Source: Hyposmocoma kahamanoa (lineage: Eukaryota > Arthropoda > Insecta > Lepidoptera > Cosmopterigidae). From it: 64,000 nucleotides of DNA. The notes below the pieces were generated by a model. That model saw nothing but the letters and a program-made list of their open reading frames with translations, ran no database searches and was not told the origin of the DNA. This document shows, one piece after another, positions 1 through 12,600 of this stretch. The stretch spans positions 3,753,858-3,817,857 of the forward strand of contig NW_020653337.1 of the NCBI RefSeq assembly GCF_003589595.1, read 5' to 3'. A program made the position numbers and the translations under genes. Within the stretch, counting starts at the first letter, position 1. Each line of letters opens with the position of its first letter.

Positions 1-36
1 CTTTGCAAAAGCTAGTTTAGTTGTCAAAAGCCAGTC

Positions 37-580
37 CATTTACTTTAAAAAAATTGTTATAGATACTAAAGGTTATTATTATACAGCTTCTGCGTTAAGT
101 ACTTGAATAACAAAAATCCTTAGTAGTGATTAATTTATATTTCAGTATTTATTTATTAGCAACTATGTGAATGAACAAACATGAAAAAAAATTAAACTTA
201 GGAAATAATCCAAGTAATAAACAAAAATAAAACATGAAATGAAAACTTACATAACAAAATTATTCAATTCTTTTAAATAATAAAAATTTTAATAAATCAC
301 TTTCAATAAAACAATGAACTTATGTGCTAATTATTATTACTAACGACGAATTAATTTAGATAAATTATCTACGTTTCGCTTAAAAAAAGTTCTATTGACC
401 TCAATTTATTAGAGAAGACTTTCATTTTTCTTAAGTGTATAAGTAAATGATGTGTACAAATGTTTATTTCCAAAAAAACATTCTTCTCAGGGGTGTCTGT
501 TTTACGAATGAGTAAGTAGATTCTAATGAAAGTGACAATTTCAATTGTAATTTAAAAACACATTTGAGTTTGAGATTGAG
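37..580 (+). mobile_element. LINE 3' end, family with TTTGA-repeat tails
   Basis: Bases 37-135 match the end of the LINE reading frame at 8190-8300 (shared TACTAAAGGTTATTAT and AACAAAAATCC), and 471-580 match its 3' UTR, with a conserved ATTCTTCTCAGGGG and a TTTGAG repeat tail at 563-580. About 330 bases between are unrelated or too diverged. It is cut by the window edge. Confidence 0.7.
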
Positions 581-898
581 CTATCTGTTCAAGCAGTCTA
601 AATGCGTGGTTCAATTAACAGGTTGGCTACAAAATGACAACTTTAATACTTCACATGGAGTAAATTCTAATGACAAATAACCTTATGTAATATAAATAAG
701 GAAAAGAATACAAATTGCTTCTCTTGGACATAGCCATTTGTCCATAGTGTTATTATGATTTACGATCCTTATATTCAGCTCATTCTTCCCTAACACCGTA
801 ATGACAAATTGTATTAGTACGAAACAATACGTAATTTATTATATATACTGTATGTTCCTAAGTTGGAATAAGAACTGCACGACTAGCGGTTGATCTAT
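581..898. other. Unassigned AT-rich sequence
   Basis: Nothing recognisable on either strand. Confidence 0.6.
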
Positions 899-1220
899 GA
901 GCGGTTACACTTGCGATTTATAGGCGATTGCATCGATGCAAACACGTGACTGCATTGATGCACTTGGTACTTGGTGCAACGGGCTGGTATCCGCAACTCG
1001 ACGACAAAGCGCCTATTTTGCGTGTGGTGCATTGATGCATTCGCCTATAATGCCAAGTATAGCGATGAAATCGCGCTTTTGTATCAATGCAGTCGCGCGC
1101 TTGCATCGCTGCTTAAAATAGCGCGCATGTGTAAAGGTAGACCATTAGCGACTGCATCGCGTTTGCATCGCGCTTGCATCGCGTTTGCATCGCTGCTAAA
1201 AGTCCCCGTGTAACCACTCT
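899..1220. repeat. GCATCG-rich MITE, complete copy
   Basis: Ends are inverted repeats (GAGCGGTTACAC at left, GTGTAACCACTC at right). The inside is built from short reiterated words around GCATCG and TTTGCATCGCG. Further copies lie at 17214-17391 and 19625-23237 (interrupted). Non-coding: the apparent reading frames come from the repeated word. Confidence 0.8.
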
Positions 1221-1640
1221 AAGGTGCTAATAGATGGACTACACGTCTGCAGTTAACGCGTGCGGTCGTGATCAGTCAAGACTTCAAATGCGTACAATCG
1301 TAATATCTTCCATTTCGACATCTACAAATACACTGAGCTCTTAAAATAATATCGACTGCATGCAGTTGTACGTATCTACGTACGTACTCTAGTAGCCTTA
1401 GAGCTATGACACACGATGCGTTGGGTCGGCGGCGTTGCTACGCATGAGCGGTGACCGCTGCGTTGTGCCACATATAATTAGAACTAAATGCCTTATTGTA
1501 CGTTGAAACGACTCGCGGCGACGGCTAGGAGACGAAGCGGGGAGGGGTATCCTGTGCATAAGTACGGCGTTACGTTGCAATATCGCATTGCTCAACGATC
1601 GATTATGGCGTAGGTATGTGTAAAAATAAAATACTGCCCA
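1221..1640. other. Unassigned, with a GC-rich patch
   Basis: GC-rich patches at 1415-1475 and 1500-1550 suggest transposon debris, but no family or terminal repeat could be fixed. Confidence 0.4.
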
Positions 1641-1649
1641 TGTAACTTT

Positions 1650-1935
1650 CGTCCAGGGAAGTATTGCCACCTTACCTATTTCTGCCGCCGAGCAGTAATA
1701 TTAGCATTACTGTGTTCCGGTTTTGAAGGGTAAGGGTGCTGGTGAAATTACAGGCTCATGGGACATGTCAACTTATAATTATGTCTCGGGGTCACGGGCG
1801 CAGTGGTAGCGCCCATCAGATCTTTGCGATTTAAAGCTCTGAGTGACATTGCAACCATTACGGACAGGCGTATAGCTTACCATCAGGCGCACGACTTGTT
1901 CGTTCCGTCACTTGATATCATAGAAAGAACAGTTC
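1650..1935 (+). repeat. A-tailed SINE-like element
   Basis: It carries the family landmarks CTGCCACCTTACC, GGTGAAATTACAGG, GATCTTTGCGATTTAAAGCT and CACGACTTGTTCG, and ends CACTTGATATCATA plus A-rich sequence. About ten copies occur in the window, in both orientations. Clear Pol III A and B boxes are absent, so SINE status is inferred from size, tail and copy number. Confidence 0.75.
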
Positions 1936-3461
1936 AAAATATTGACTGAGTGTAAAAGTACTGCCTAAAAATTATTTCCCCACACATAGAAGTAATAACG
2001 CCGACCTACCACTTCATAGCACCACAGTCTAACCAATTTAGCACTATGTAGCACGATAAGCAACACGATTGAAGCTTAGCAAGTTGCACTCTGATCTAAT
2101 AAGGCCACATATGCCAAATAATAACTTTTCAGGAGAAAGGTTTAAACATTCAAACGAATTCGTCGATAAATTGGTTTATGCTTAAATATGAGAGTTTTAA
2201 AATGTTCCTATATACATAATTTGTTTTGTTTACGACTTTCATGTAATTCGAGCACTTTTGACGTATGCTCACATGTGCGGTTATTGCCTATACCAACACA
2301 CATATCTAATTTTTTATATATTGTATAGTGTTTTATTATTAACCGACTTAAAAAAGGAGGAGGTTCTCAATTCGCCTGTATTTTTTGTGTGTATGGTAAG
2401 CTAATACTCCGACATTTTTGTGAACTGATTTCGATAATTATATTTATATTCGTTAGGGTAGGGTTCAAATTGGGTTATTTCCGTCTAATTCCCTACAACT
2501 GATCCACCGTCAGTTTTAAGTCCGAACTGATCCCCTCTATATTATGCAACTCCCAGCGTATCCCCTCATTGTATTTGTAAAGTAAGTACAGTCAAGAGAA
2601 TAAGAAGTTTTAAAATCTTTATTCATTCATTGAGCAATCGTGATCAAATGTTATATTATCACAGACAATAAATGTTTTTTGTGACAGGTGTTAACATTGA
2701 CATGTCATTGGTAAATCACAAGTAACAAAAAATCAGTCTAAAGAAATGTAATTTAAAAGCTAAGTTTAATGTTATAATTATCACACACAATCAAATTTTT
2801 TTGTCATAGGTCATTACTGATGTATACATTATACATACACTTTGCATATATTCTATTGTTGACTGTACCACAGTACCTACCGAAAATAAGATAAGTAGCA
2901 AGGTAACAGGTGGGAATAAACCTGTCCCCTGCACTCTGGATCCGGTAGAAATAGAAAATAATATAAAATAAACCGGATCCACCAGGGATCGGTTTTAGGG
3001 AATCAGAGGGAAAAACTCTTCGTTAAAGAAAATCCACTCATCCGTAGAACAAAGATCTATGTGCAAGACTACTTGTTCTCAAGACATTCTTCGCTGTGGA
3101 TGGCAGATCGATCGTTGGTCTATTTTATATTTCCGAAACGAAACAAGATATATAAATTCTCAAAACACCTTTACATAGGCCCTAGTTTGGATAACGAAAT
3201 TATGTATTTATTCTCTTTTCCCTATATAATCACATCGGACTTTGTTCTTCGGATGAGTCGAAATATTTCTCCTGTAAGGGTAGGAAATTTTTGAATGAAT
3301 CCGGTTTTTTAGGATTTCACCCACTTTCCGTTAACCGATTTGAAAATAAATTTACTAATAGATTTACTTACAATAAAAAGCGCAGAAGAAAACCTTTGAG
3401 GTCGACTTTTTATAAAAAACTTATAATACCACTTTTTAAAATAACGATTTTAATTTTTCAG
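1936..3461. other. Region upstream of the first visible NRF-6-like exon
   Basis: It holds a GAGGTTCTC repeat (2341-2480) and otherwise AT-rich sequence. I searched for a signal-peptide exon ending in phase 1 and found none I could support; the true first exon may lie left of the window. Confidence 0.5.
2341..2480 (+). repeat. GAGGTTCTC interspersed repeat
   Basis: It starts AACCGACTTAAAAAAGGAGG, then GAGGTTCTCAATTCG, a T-rich run with TGTATG, and later GAACTGATTTCGAT. The same order is seen at 4141 and inverted at 24940 and 38325. A widespread lepidopteran repeat type; its parent element is unknown to me. Confidence 0.6.
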
Positions 3462-3641
3462 CTTCGGCATCATTGAAAAATGACTTATCTAAGGAGTTAG
3501 AAAGAAGTAGCAGATCCACTTATATAGGTCTGCTAAAGGCAGATCTAGAACTTGAGGACTGGACTACGGACAAGTCCTGCTACAACCAACTCCAGACGAC
3601 CTTCGATAACGCCCTCAATTTCACACTATGGGCTACTTGGA
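3462..3641 (+). CDS. NRF-6-like, exon a (NRF domain start)
   Basis: The acceptor taatttttcag precedes the exon and the donor A|GTAAGT follows it. It starts with the last two bases of a split codon and ends with one spare base. It encodes a charged linker and then the first NRF cysteine in KSCYNQL, followed by LNFTLWATW. An earlier exon must exist; no signal peptide exon could be found in bases 1-3461. Confidence 0.85.
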
Positions 3642-6600
3642 GTAAGTACTTGCTTTCTTTACCTTCATAATTTACACTTACCCCATTGAGGGGTTGAGAG
3701 GGTTTCCATTAAATAGTAATTTTAAAATGCAACCAAAGACGTCATCAATTTTAAACGCTCAGTCGCAAGATATTCGCAGTCTTAGTAATTTTGAACTCAA
3801 CATTTTTAACGAAACAATTTGAGCTTATGTGGCTGATTGTCTCTGTCACGCAAATCAATGTTTCTTTTCCGTGGTTTTGACTGCCTTCGTGGCCGAACGG
3901 TTGTCACGCAGAGGGCCCGGGTTCGATTCCCGAGCCGGGAATTTGAGCATTTATTTATCTCGTAAGTTTGGGCTGTCTTGTGTGTTTGTGGCACCCGCGA
4001 CACGTTTTTTTGTTTTGTACGTTTATTGTGGGTCAACGCCTTTTTTTTCCCGATGTACAACAACGGTCAACGACAGTCAACCTAGGAGCGTGTAACTGTC
4101 CCGAACTATCGGGAAAATAATAAAGAAAAGCCTATTTTAACCATCTTCAAAAAAAGGACGATGTTCTCATTTCCACTTCATTTTTTTTTATATGTATGTT
4201 AAGCGATAACGCATTTGTTAATCGATTTTGATGATTGAATCCCTTTTCACGTACCTTCCGGTAACCGATTTCAGTACGAACTTTTGAGGTCAGTTTTTTC
4301 CTTATTTTAGCAATCACAGAAACATCATTAAGGACAAGTCTAATAGGGTCACTGCGTATTCTCATTTTCATACCAATGGATTAGTTAAACAAGTACGTAT
4401 GTCTTTTACATAGAAGCAAATATGCCATATAAACAATGACGGTAACGGCAACAAACCAAGGTGCAATTGCGAGTTGCTCAGAAATGTAACTAAATGTTAT
4501 TGACTTACCGTGATTTTATGATTAGACTAAGTTTGCTAATGATGATATAATATAAATGTTCAATATTGATATGCATTATGTGTAATTGATAAAATCATAT
4601 CATATTATGATAAAATTGTCGATATTAACTGTTAAATGACAGCTTCCTTGCATATGTTGTGAAGGTTATAACAAGGTATTTCGCACTTAATGGATACTAC
4701 GGAAGAAAAAACCTTGATTGCTAACAGAAGCGCTGTCGCCAAAACTCACACATTCACAATTTGAAACATTATGAAAATTGATAACGATTAGTCGTAATTT
4801 CTAATTTAAAATTCTGGATTAGTTAGCTTAGTTGGAATAGCGTCTGCCACGGCCTATAATTATAACAAACTAGTGGAATCATTTCACATAAAATAATTGA
4901 ATATCAATTCAATACAAAATAAAATTCTGGATTGTTAAAGTAAATTAAACTTTATCCTGCAAATTACGACGTTTTTATTTTATATTGAAATTTCAATCAA
5001 TAGGCTGCCATCTAGCGACCAATAACTTAACGACGGCGAATTCGAGATGTTTACTTAGTACTTCAGAAATGAAGTGACCATATTGTATCGCTACAAGGTT
5101 TACATTCAAAGCGAAATTGCGGACTAAACTCAAGTATTTGCGTACTACACACGTGCCACACACACTAAGCACTTTTACCTACTTTTTTCTTTTTAATGCT
5201 AAGAACCTGTTTCCTTTATTGTACTGCAATGGCATCGTCACGCGACCTTGAGCGTTTCACTCGGGAGTTATAATCTGAAAATGTCACTACTTCAGAGTTA
5301 TTATGTAATATACATATGTGTTTAACTTGGAAATAAACAGTTTTAAATTTTTAATTTCTTTTTTACTAATGACCTAGTAGGTTAAAGACTAACTTTATTT
5401 ATTATTCTATACAGTACATTTATTTTCACGGTATCGACTTGAGTTGATCAGAAAAAGCTTTATTTTTGTGTTTTTCGCTCTTATTGCGTGTACATAAATG
5501 TTTTTAAATACTGAAAACTTTATAATAAAACTTTTTTTCGTCACAAGTGAAGGGCCGAACAAGTCGTGCGCCTGATGGTAAGGTCATGCCTGTCCATAAC
5601 AATTGCAGTGCCACTCGAAAGCTTTAAACCGCAAAGATCTGAGTGGCACTGCCACTGCGCCCGACACCCTGAAACATAAGTTGACAAGTCCCATATGCCT
5701 GTAATTTCACCAACTCAGTGTCACTTACATAAACGGCAATGTCTGTAATATTACCCAACAACAATTAATTACGAATTGTGTGCGAAAATAAAACACTGCT
5801 CAAATATCATCATCATCAACCCACCCAAGGGCACGAGTCTCCTCTCAAGCGAGGGTTTGAAGAGTTCACCCAGGGAAGTACTGCCACCTTACCTATTGCT
5901 GCCGCCAAGCAGTACTGTGAGCATTACTGCGTTTCAGCTTCGAAGGGTAAGGGTGCTGGTGAAATTACAGACACAGCGCAGTGGCCCTAAGATCTTTGCG
6001 ATCTAAAGCTCTGAGTTGGCATTGCAACTGTTATAGACAGGCGTGTAGCTTCACTAGACACACAACTTGTTCGTCCGGTCACTTGATATTATAAAAATAA
6101 TAACAATAAAAGCGAGAAAGACATGAAGTTAAAACTTATTTTGACCGATTCTAGCGGATTCCGCGTTAATAAATGTGATAACACTCTAAGTAAAGAAACA
6201 CGAGTAACCTATTTGTATGTCAGGCGCACATCAAGCCGGAAACTTTGGACTTTGGGCCGTTATAGCACGCGGCATAAAATTGTTACATGACACGCTCATG
6301 ACCCTGTATTATAAAATATACTGGTGGTAGGGTGGAAGCCTGCCTTTACATTATAAAAAGCTATGTCGAATTCTAGAATTAAAGATAGGAAGGGCTAGTG
6401 CAATCTCTGTAACAATACATTTTACCCTTTATGTCATGACATCGAGTATATAAATACAGGCGAAATAGGGGCCATCCGTCTCTGGCAACTCATCAGACAA
6501 ATGGGCCTTATATCATTTCAATATCAACTCTCGTTTACACTGGTATCACAAATTAGGAAGCTGAAATAGTACAGCGCCAACAACTGACCTATGTGTACGT

Positions 6601-9600
6601 CCACAATACCAAACGTCCACGTCCCAAAAATATTCTGTATTTATCGTAATAAAGATAATATCTCTAGCTATGGACGGGCTGCTCCATTCGGTGGTGTGGG
6701 AAAAACAGCAAAACATCTAATTACAAAACAAACGGAATCACATTTCATCGGTAATTAGTTATTAAATATGTAATTTATCAATTTTCGTACACTATAGCAA
6801 AGCTCAAGTTAAACTGCGGAGCGCAGTTGTCACAGTAATGATATGGCAGAATAGTTTTCAAACAAATTAAAGGACATTTCGGATTACTTCTGGTTATATA
6901 CTCGATGTGTCATGACATTAAGAACTTACTAAATTCAATAAATTCAAATAAATTCAAATCTGGTAGTATTTCTGACCCCACCAATTTCAGACCTATATCA
7001 ATACTACCAACTCTCAGTAAAATATTTGAAAAAATTATTCTAAATCAGATGTGTGCACATTTTTATAGTAATAATTTAATGTCTCCTAAACAATTTAGTT
7101 TCACTCGGGGTCGCTCTACAACCGACGCTGGTGTAGAGTTGATTAATCATATATTTGATGCATGGGAAGTCTCACATGATGCTATTGGTGTATTCTGTGA
7201 CCTTTCCAAGGCTTTTGATTGTGTGCACCATGATACACTGGTCAGGAAACTTCGCCATTATGGTGTGGCGGGACGTGATCTCGACCTTCTTAAATCGTAT
7301 TTGCGTGGTAGGGTACAGAGGGTCGATGTTAACGGTACGAGATCGTCAGGGTCTGTAATTAGCATGGGTGTCCCTCAAGGTTCAATTCTAGGCCCATTTT
7401 TGTTTTTAGTTTATATTAATGATTTACCTAGCCTTATGGAGGGTATAAAACATGAGATAGTATTGTTTGCTGATGATACTTCCTTATTATTTAAAGTTAA
7501 AAGGCACCAATGTTCCTATGACGATGTGAACAATGCTATATCTAAAGTAGTTGATTGGTTTGCTGTTAATAACCTACTTCTTAATGAGAAAAAAACAAAT
7601 TGTGTGAAATTTACATTACCCAATGTTAGAGAGACGGTTACAAACATTGTAGTTAGAAACGAAAAATTGAATCTTGTGGATACAGTTGTATTTCTAGGTA
7701 TAACGTTAGATGCTAAATTGCAATGGGGTCCCCATATAAGTAAGTTGTCAAAACGGCTCAGCTCTGCAGTGTACGCGATTAAAAAAATAAGGAAACTTTC
7801 AGACGTCGAAACCGCTAGATTGGTTTACTTCAGCTACTTTTACAGTCTAATGACATACGGCATTTTGCTTTGGGGTAATGCCGCCGATATCAATAGAATC
7901 TTTGTCCTGCAGAAACGTGCAGTTAGGGCAATTTACAATCTGGGCCCCAAAGTATCTTTGAGAGATAAGTTTAAGGAAATTAACATTCTTACACTAGCCT
8001 CACAATACATTTATGAAAATATAATTTATGTTAAAAGGAATAGTAATTTCTTTATGAAAAATAGTGACAGACATAACATTAATACGAGGAATAAAAATAA
8101 ACTAGCTTTTCTTGATAGTCGTCTTCACAAAGTCAAACAATCATTTAAGGGGCAATGTATACGCTTCTATAACAAGATTCCGGTTGATATACAAAATTTG
8201 CCTTTCACGAAGTTTAAAACTATAGTGAAACAAAAACTTTATACTAAAGGTTATTATACAACTTCTGCGTACTTGGATGACAAAAATCCGTGGTAGTAAC
8301 CCGTTTAGCTCATGGAGGTAGTCTCAATCTGATGTTTCAAATAAAAAAATATTGTAAATGTTATTTACAAAGAGCAACCCCTAGAGTTTCTTGCTCATTC
8401 TTCTCAGGGGAATCTGCCTTACGAATGAGCGGTAGAGTTTAACCATTGTGACGCTTTCAAGTGTAATAATGCTTACCTATGAAATAAAGATTATTTTGAA
8501 TTTGAATTTGAATTTGAATTACTAAGTAAAGCAAAAGACCATAAACGTTGATTACCGAATACAATAAAAAAAAATTGTCGTTCCCGCTTATTACCATAAT
8601 TAGGACGGCTTTATACATTTCCATGAACAATTTAAAAAAATCTCAATATACATATACTTATACACAGTCAGAATTGCTTGCATAATACTTTTGAAAACAT
8701 TATTAATATCGAGTTCTTAGGTTTTCGCGATTGTTACACATAGGAAATGAAACTATTTTTCCGGATTTAAATCGCGTATATTTGTTTTTTCTGACTGACA
8801 GTCAACCGTGACCATGGGACCTGTAAAGGGCCCGAAACGTCGGTTTGTTTAAAAAAACAAATGTACGCGATTTAAATCCGGAAAAATAATTTCATTTCCT
8901 ATGACATTATTAATAATAAATTTTTCGAAACACAAAATATGGCTAGGTGATGTACAATATAATTATTTCAACTATTTAATATTTTCGTAACACGCAAAAG
9001 GAACCTATTTAATAAAAAAATTATATGCAAATTTATACACAACGTGATGGATATACATGACAACTCAGGTCAGAATTAGAAGAGTAAATTTACCTAAAGC
9101 TTGAGTTAGCACATAGATTAGATAATACCGCATCCTAGGTGTAATAAGACTACATCAATGCAAAATCATTCCCAAAATGTGACTACATTTTTCGAAGAAT
9201 TCGTAGTTTATCTACAAAATGAAATTTATAATCTACGACTTTTTGTGCATAATTTGTTTTATATAGTCCTTATTATTTTTATGACTTTCTTGTGATAAAA
9301 GCACTTTTGATGTATGATCACATGTGGCTTTTTTATACTAAGAGTCTAATCCTATAGTATCTCGGAATAATTATAGGTATTGTATCTTATTTTATAATTT
9401 TGATGAGTAACTATAAATTCCTTTACTACAGTTCGAAATTACTAAGACATTTCTTATTTTTTATATTAGGTACAGGTACTGATTACCATACTGATTCAAT
9501 AGTTTCTTATGTATTTATCTTTTGCCTTTAATTTATGTATTTATCTATTTTATTTTTGAGGGTACAAATAACTAGTAAAACTAGGATTTTTAAATTATAT

Positions 9601-12600
9601 GAACAAAATTGGGTCCCCGCGGCAAGGTGCCCAAGATACTGGCAGCATTCCCTCTTGGTATTGCAATGCTAATTCGTTGGGCAAGGTAGCTGCCGACCCT
9701 TGGGTTTCCCAGACAGTTAATTAATTTTTTCGATAAAACTTTGCATATGAAGATGAAGGGCACTGGGACCCCACGGGCCAAGGGTTTCGACTCCAAAGGC
9801 TGTAAATAGGTAGTCGGAGCCGAGATCCTGATACTTATTACTTTTTATTATTTACACATTATAGAAGCAAAACAACATAACGTAAACTGGCTCGCTTTAG
9901 TAATAAAAAATTAATTAGATAATACTTTCTTAACGTCCGCACAGCGAGTGTTAAACAAATCAAAATCGTAAAGAGCAGAAACTTTGTTAATATTATTGTT
10001 CGCACGCATATAAATGAATTCCGTTTGTAATTTTATAAAGCGACAGGAAAATTAATTAGTGACTCGTTACGTAAATGCTTAGCTAACCCTTAAGTGAATC
10101 TCATACAGAAGCTCAGGGCAGTCGACGATATTGGTGGTAATTTTAATAAGATAGTTTATGTCTGCTATTCCACGTCGCAATTCAAGGGAAAGTATAATGG
10201 TGTCTTTCGCAGATATCTAAATAATTTTAGACTGAAAACATAAGGACCAACTGTGAGAAAACTACTTTATTCGTAAGTTTCCGACGTTTTTTGAGATTGA
10301 CATTGGATGCTGATAAACAATAACGTGTCAACCAATATGATCATACTTAGTTTTGCAAAACTAGCATCACCTAAAGATTTTTCCATTGTTTTTGCTAGTC
10401 TGATTTTTTTTCCTGAAATTTACTTGTAAAATGAAAACTTTTGCTGTTGTCACCTGAGGAATGATGAATTGTTGTGATTTATACTATAATTCCCCAACAA
10501 CAACAAGCACAACGAAACTTTGTTGTTGATGGACGAGCAAACAAAGTTTGGTAAATCTTACACATGACGCGTTAACAATAGGTCGATAGGTAGCCTATCG
10601 CTTGCCCGCCAAATGTGGCCACCTGTACAATATAAACACAATTGTTCGACGTACTCGACCGAGTCGACTATTCGCTTACCGAGGTAGCGGTAAGCGTATA
10701 AGGCACAATTTATATTGCAGCGGAATGGAAGCGGATTTTTGTAACGATATTGTACATAGCATAACAAACTTTATGGTCAATTGTGTAAAGTGCAAACTAG
10801 ATACGATCCAAAATCTTTCGCGGAGTGCGCGAGAATTCCGCCGAAAATTTTGCTAGTATCCAGTTTGTACGTTACACTTGACAATAAAGTTCTTAACAAA
10901 AATCCGCTTCCATTCGTTTCCGCCGCAATATAAATTGACCCTAAAGCGCAGGCCACACCGCGAACTAAGCTACCCGAGCTAAGTCGCGTAGTTGGTTGCA
11001 TACAGCTACGGCTACGCGAGCTAAGCCAACTTAGCTTAGCTTCAATCGCAGTGTGGCCTCCGCTTAAACAGCGAGTCGACTGCGCCTCGCTTGGTAAGTC
11101 GAAGTAGTCTACCGAAGGCGGCAGTCAACCCTCTTTAAACACCCTTTTACGTACTGACATCATAGTGGTGCACTAATATTAGGGGTAACATTGATACTAC
11201 CCCTGGGCAATCGGCGAGAACGTTATGCCGATTGGTAAATCGTTTCACCGCGATGGCAATGATTACAGTGTACTTACCATCCATACGATAAAAAGAAAAT
11301 AGTGGTGCCAAGGCAAATACACTTCCAACTTTATACACTTTTTGCGGCGTATGCTATAGTTTGTGTCTCAAACACATAAATTGACAAATGCGCCACAAAA
11401 CTTGATTTTGTGCTCAGAAATTTCGTTAAAATATATTGATAAGATACTCCAGATCATCATCGTGAAGCATACGTAGCACTGCTTGCACCGGATGCCTCTG
11501 AAAAGAGGCTGTAGTCCACCGCGACAGCCCAATGCGCATTGAGGACTTTACACAACTTGGCCGTTTCGCAATCCTTGTGTCAATCAATCAGAACTGCAGA
11601 TCCTCTTGAATGCTAAATACACGTTACACCTCTCTTACATACGAGGCAACAGTTCAGTCAAACACTAATCATTTGACATATAATATTGATTTCCAGTTGT
11701 AGACTCTATACAACTCCCAGTGGGTGCGCTCTATGGTTCAAAATATCATCTCGGAAACTACGACGAATGTCTCAAACCTGTGTGGATCCCAAATCTTGGG
11801 CTCAAGACGAAGTATTGTCTGGCTGATGTCAGGTTGACGAATGCTACGCCTTCGAAGTGGAAGGATGAACTGGACCCGAGGGAATCGGCTGAAAAGTACA
11901 TAAGTGTAAGTTTTGAAGTTTGGAAAGGAAGTTAAATCTGCTAAAGATGTTAACTATAAGGAGTGGAGACTCTAGGGAGGGAGGCTTTTTAAGTAACAAT
12001 AACAGTATTTGAAAAGCTGATACGGACTGTTCAGATAGAGAGAAAATGAATCGTACAGCATGGCGTTTTCTTGGAGAGTTTATCGAGGGACGAACATATT
12101 TACCCAATAAAGATGAACGTTGAATACAATGACTGTTTCTGTTTGAGGTTGCCTGCATTGAGTATGTAGATACTTGAACACTCGAAGAATAAATTTAATT
12201 TTCCAAGAAGGATGAAAATGATTAAACTCTTGAGATATAAATTGATTTACTAAGCTCTAAAAATAATTGAAATTAAATCATTAGCCTACATTATTTTTCA
12301 AAATGGATTTAATATTTTACTTTATTTCTTTTTCTAGACTTTAACAAAACACTCGCGAGTTTTAACTACGATCACGTGGGGAGTATGCATACCGGCAGTC
12401 TGTCAACCTCAATCTGTCTCTAAGCTCTTTAGGATTCTGCTGCAAAATAGTCATCTTCAGCCAATGGCCGCAGATGCTGTAATAACTGTTGATAAGTGTG
12501 AGGAAACCGGTGCGGAATATGTGTATCCTTTGGGTGTTCGTGTTTTTTGGTAAGGAAAGTTGATGCGTAATACAATGGTGTAGATTTTCTTATTTTAAAC

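Larger units (their letters stand above)
10578..11130. repeat. TAGGTCGAT-type element carrying other insertions
   Basis: Left end AATAGGTCGATAGG with CGCTTGCCCGCC, right end TCGACTGCGCC and AAGTCGAAGTAGTC, both shared with the MITE at 33179-33460. Between them lie a long foldback (10705-10937) and a separate 110-bp MITE (10950-11059). Confidence 0.55.

Noticed and set aside
918..1213. Three overlapping short frames
   Set aside because: They fall inside the GCATCG-rich MITE; repeated words create open frames on both strands.
1404..1670. 88-codon minus-strand frame
   Set aside because: It has no recognisable motif and runs from a GC-rich patch into the SINE-like element; no splice context.
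3879..3955. Possible tRNA gene with A and B boxes
   Set aside because: The region between the boxes is shortened, acceptor stems do not pair, and the same sequence with a long body recurs as a SINE.
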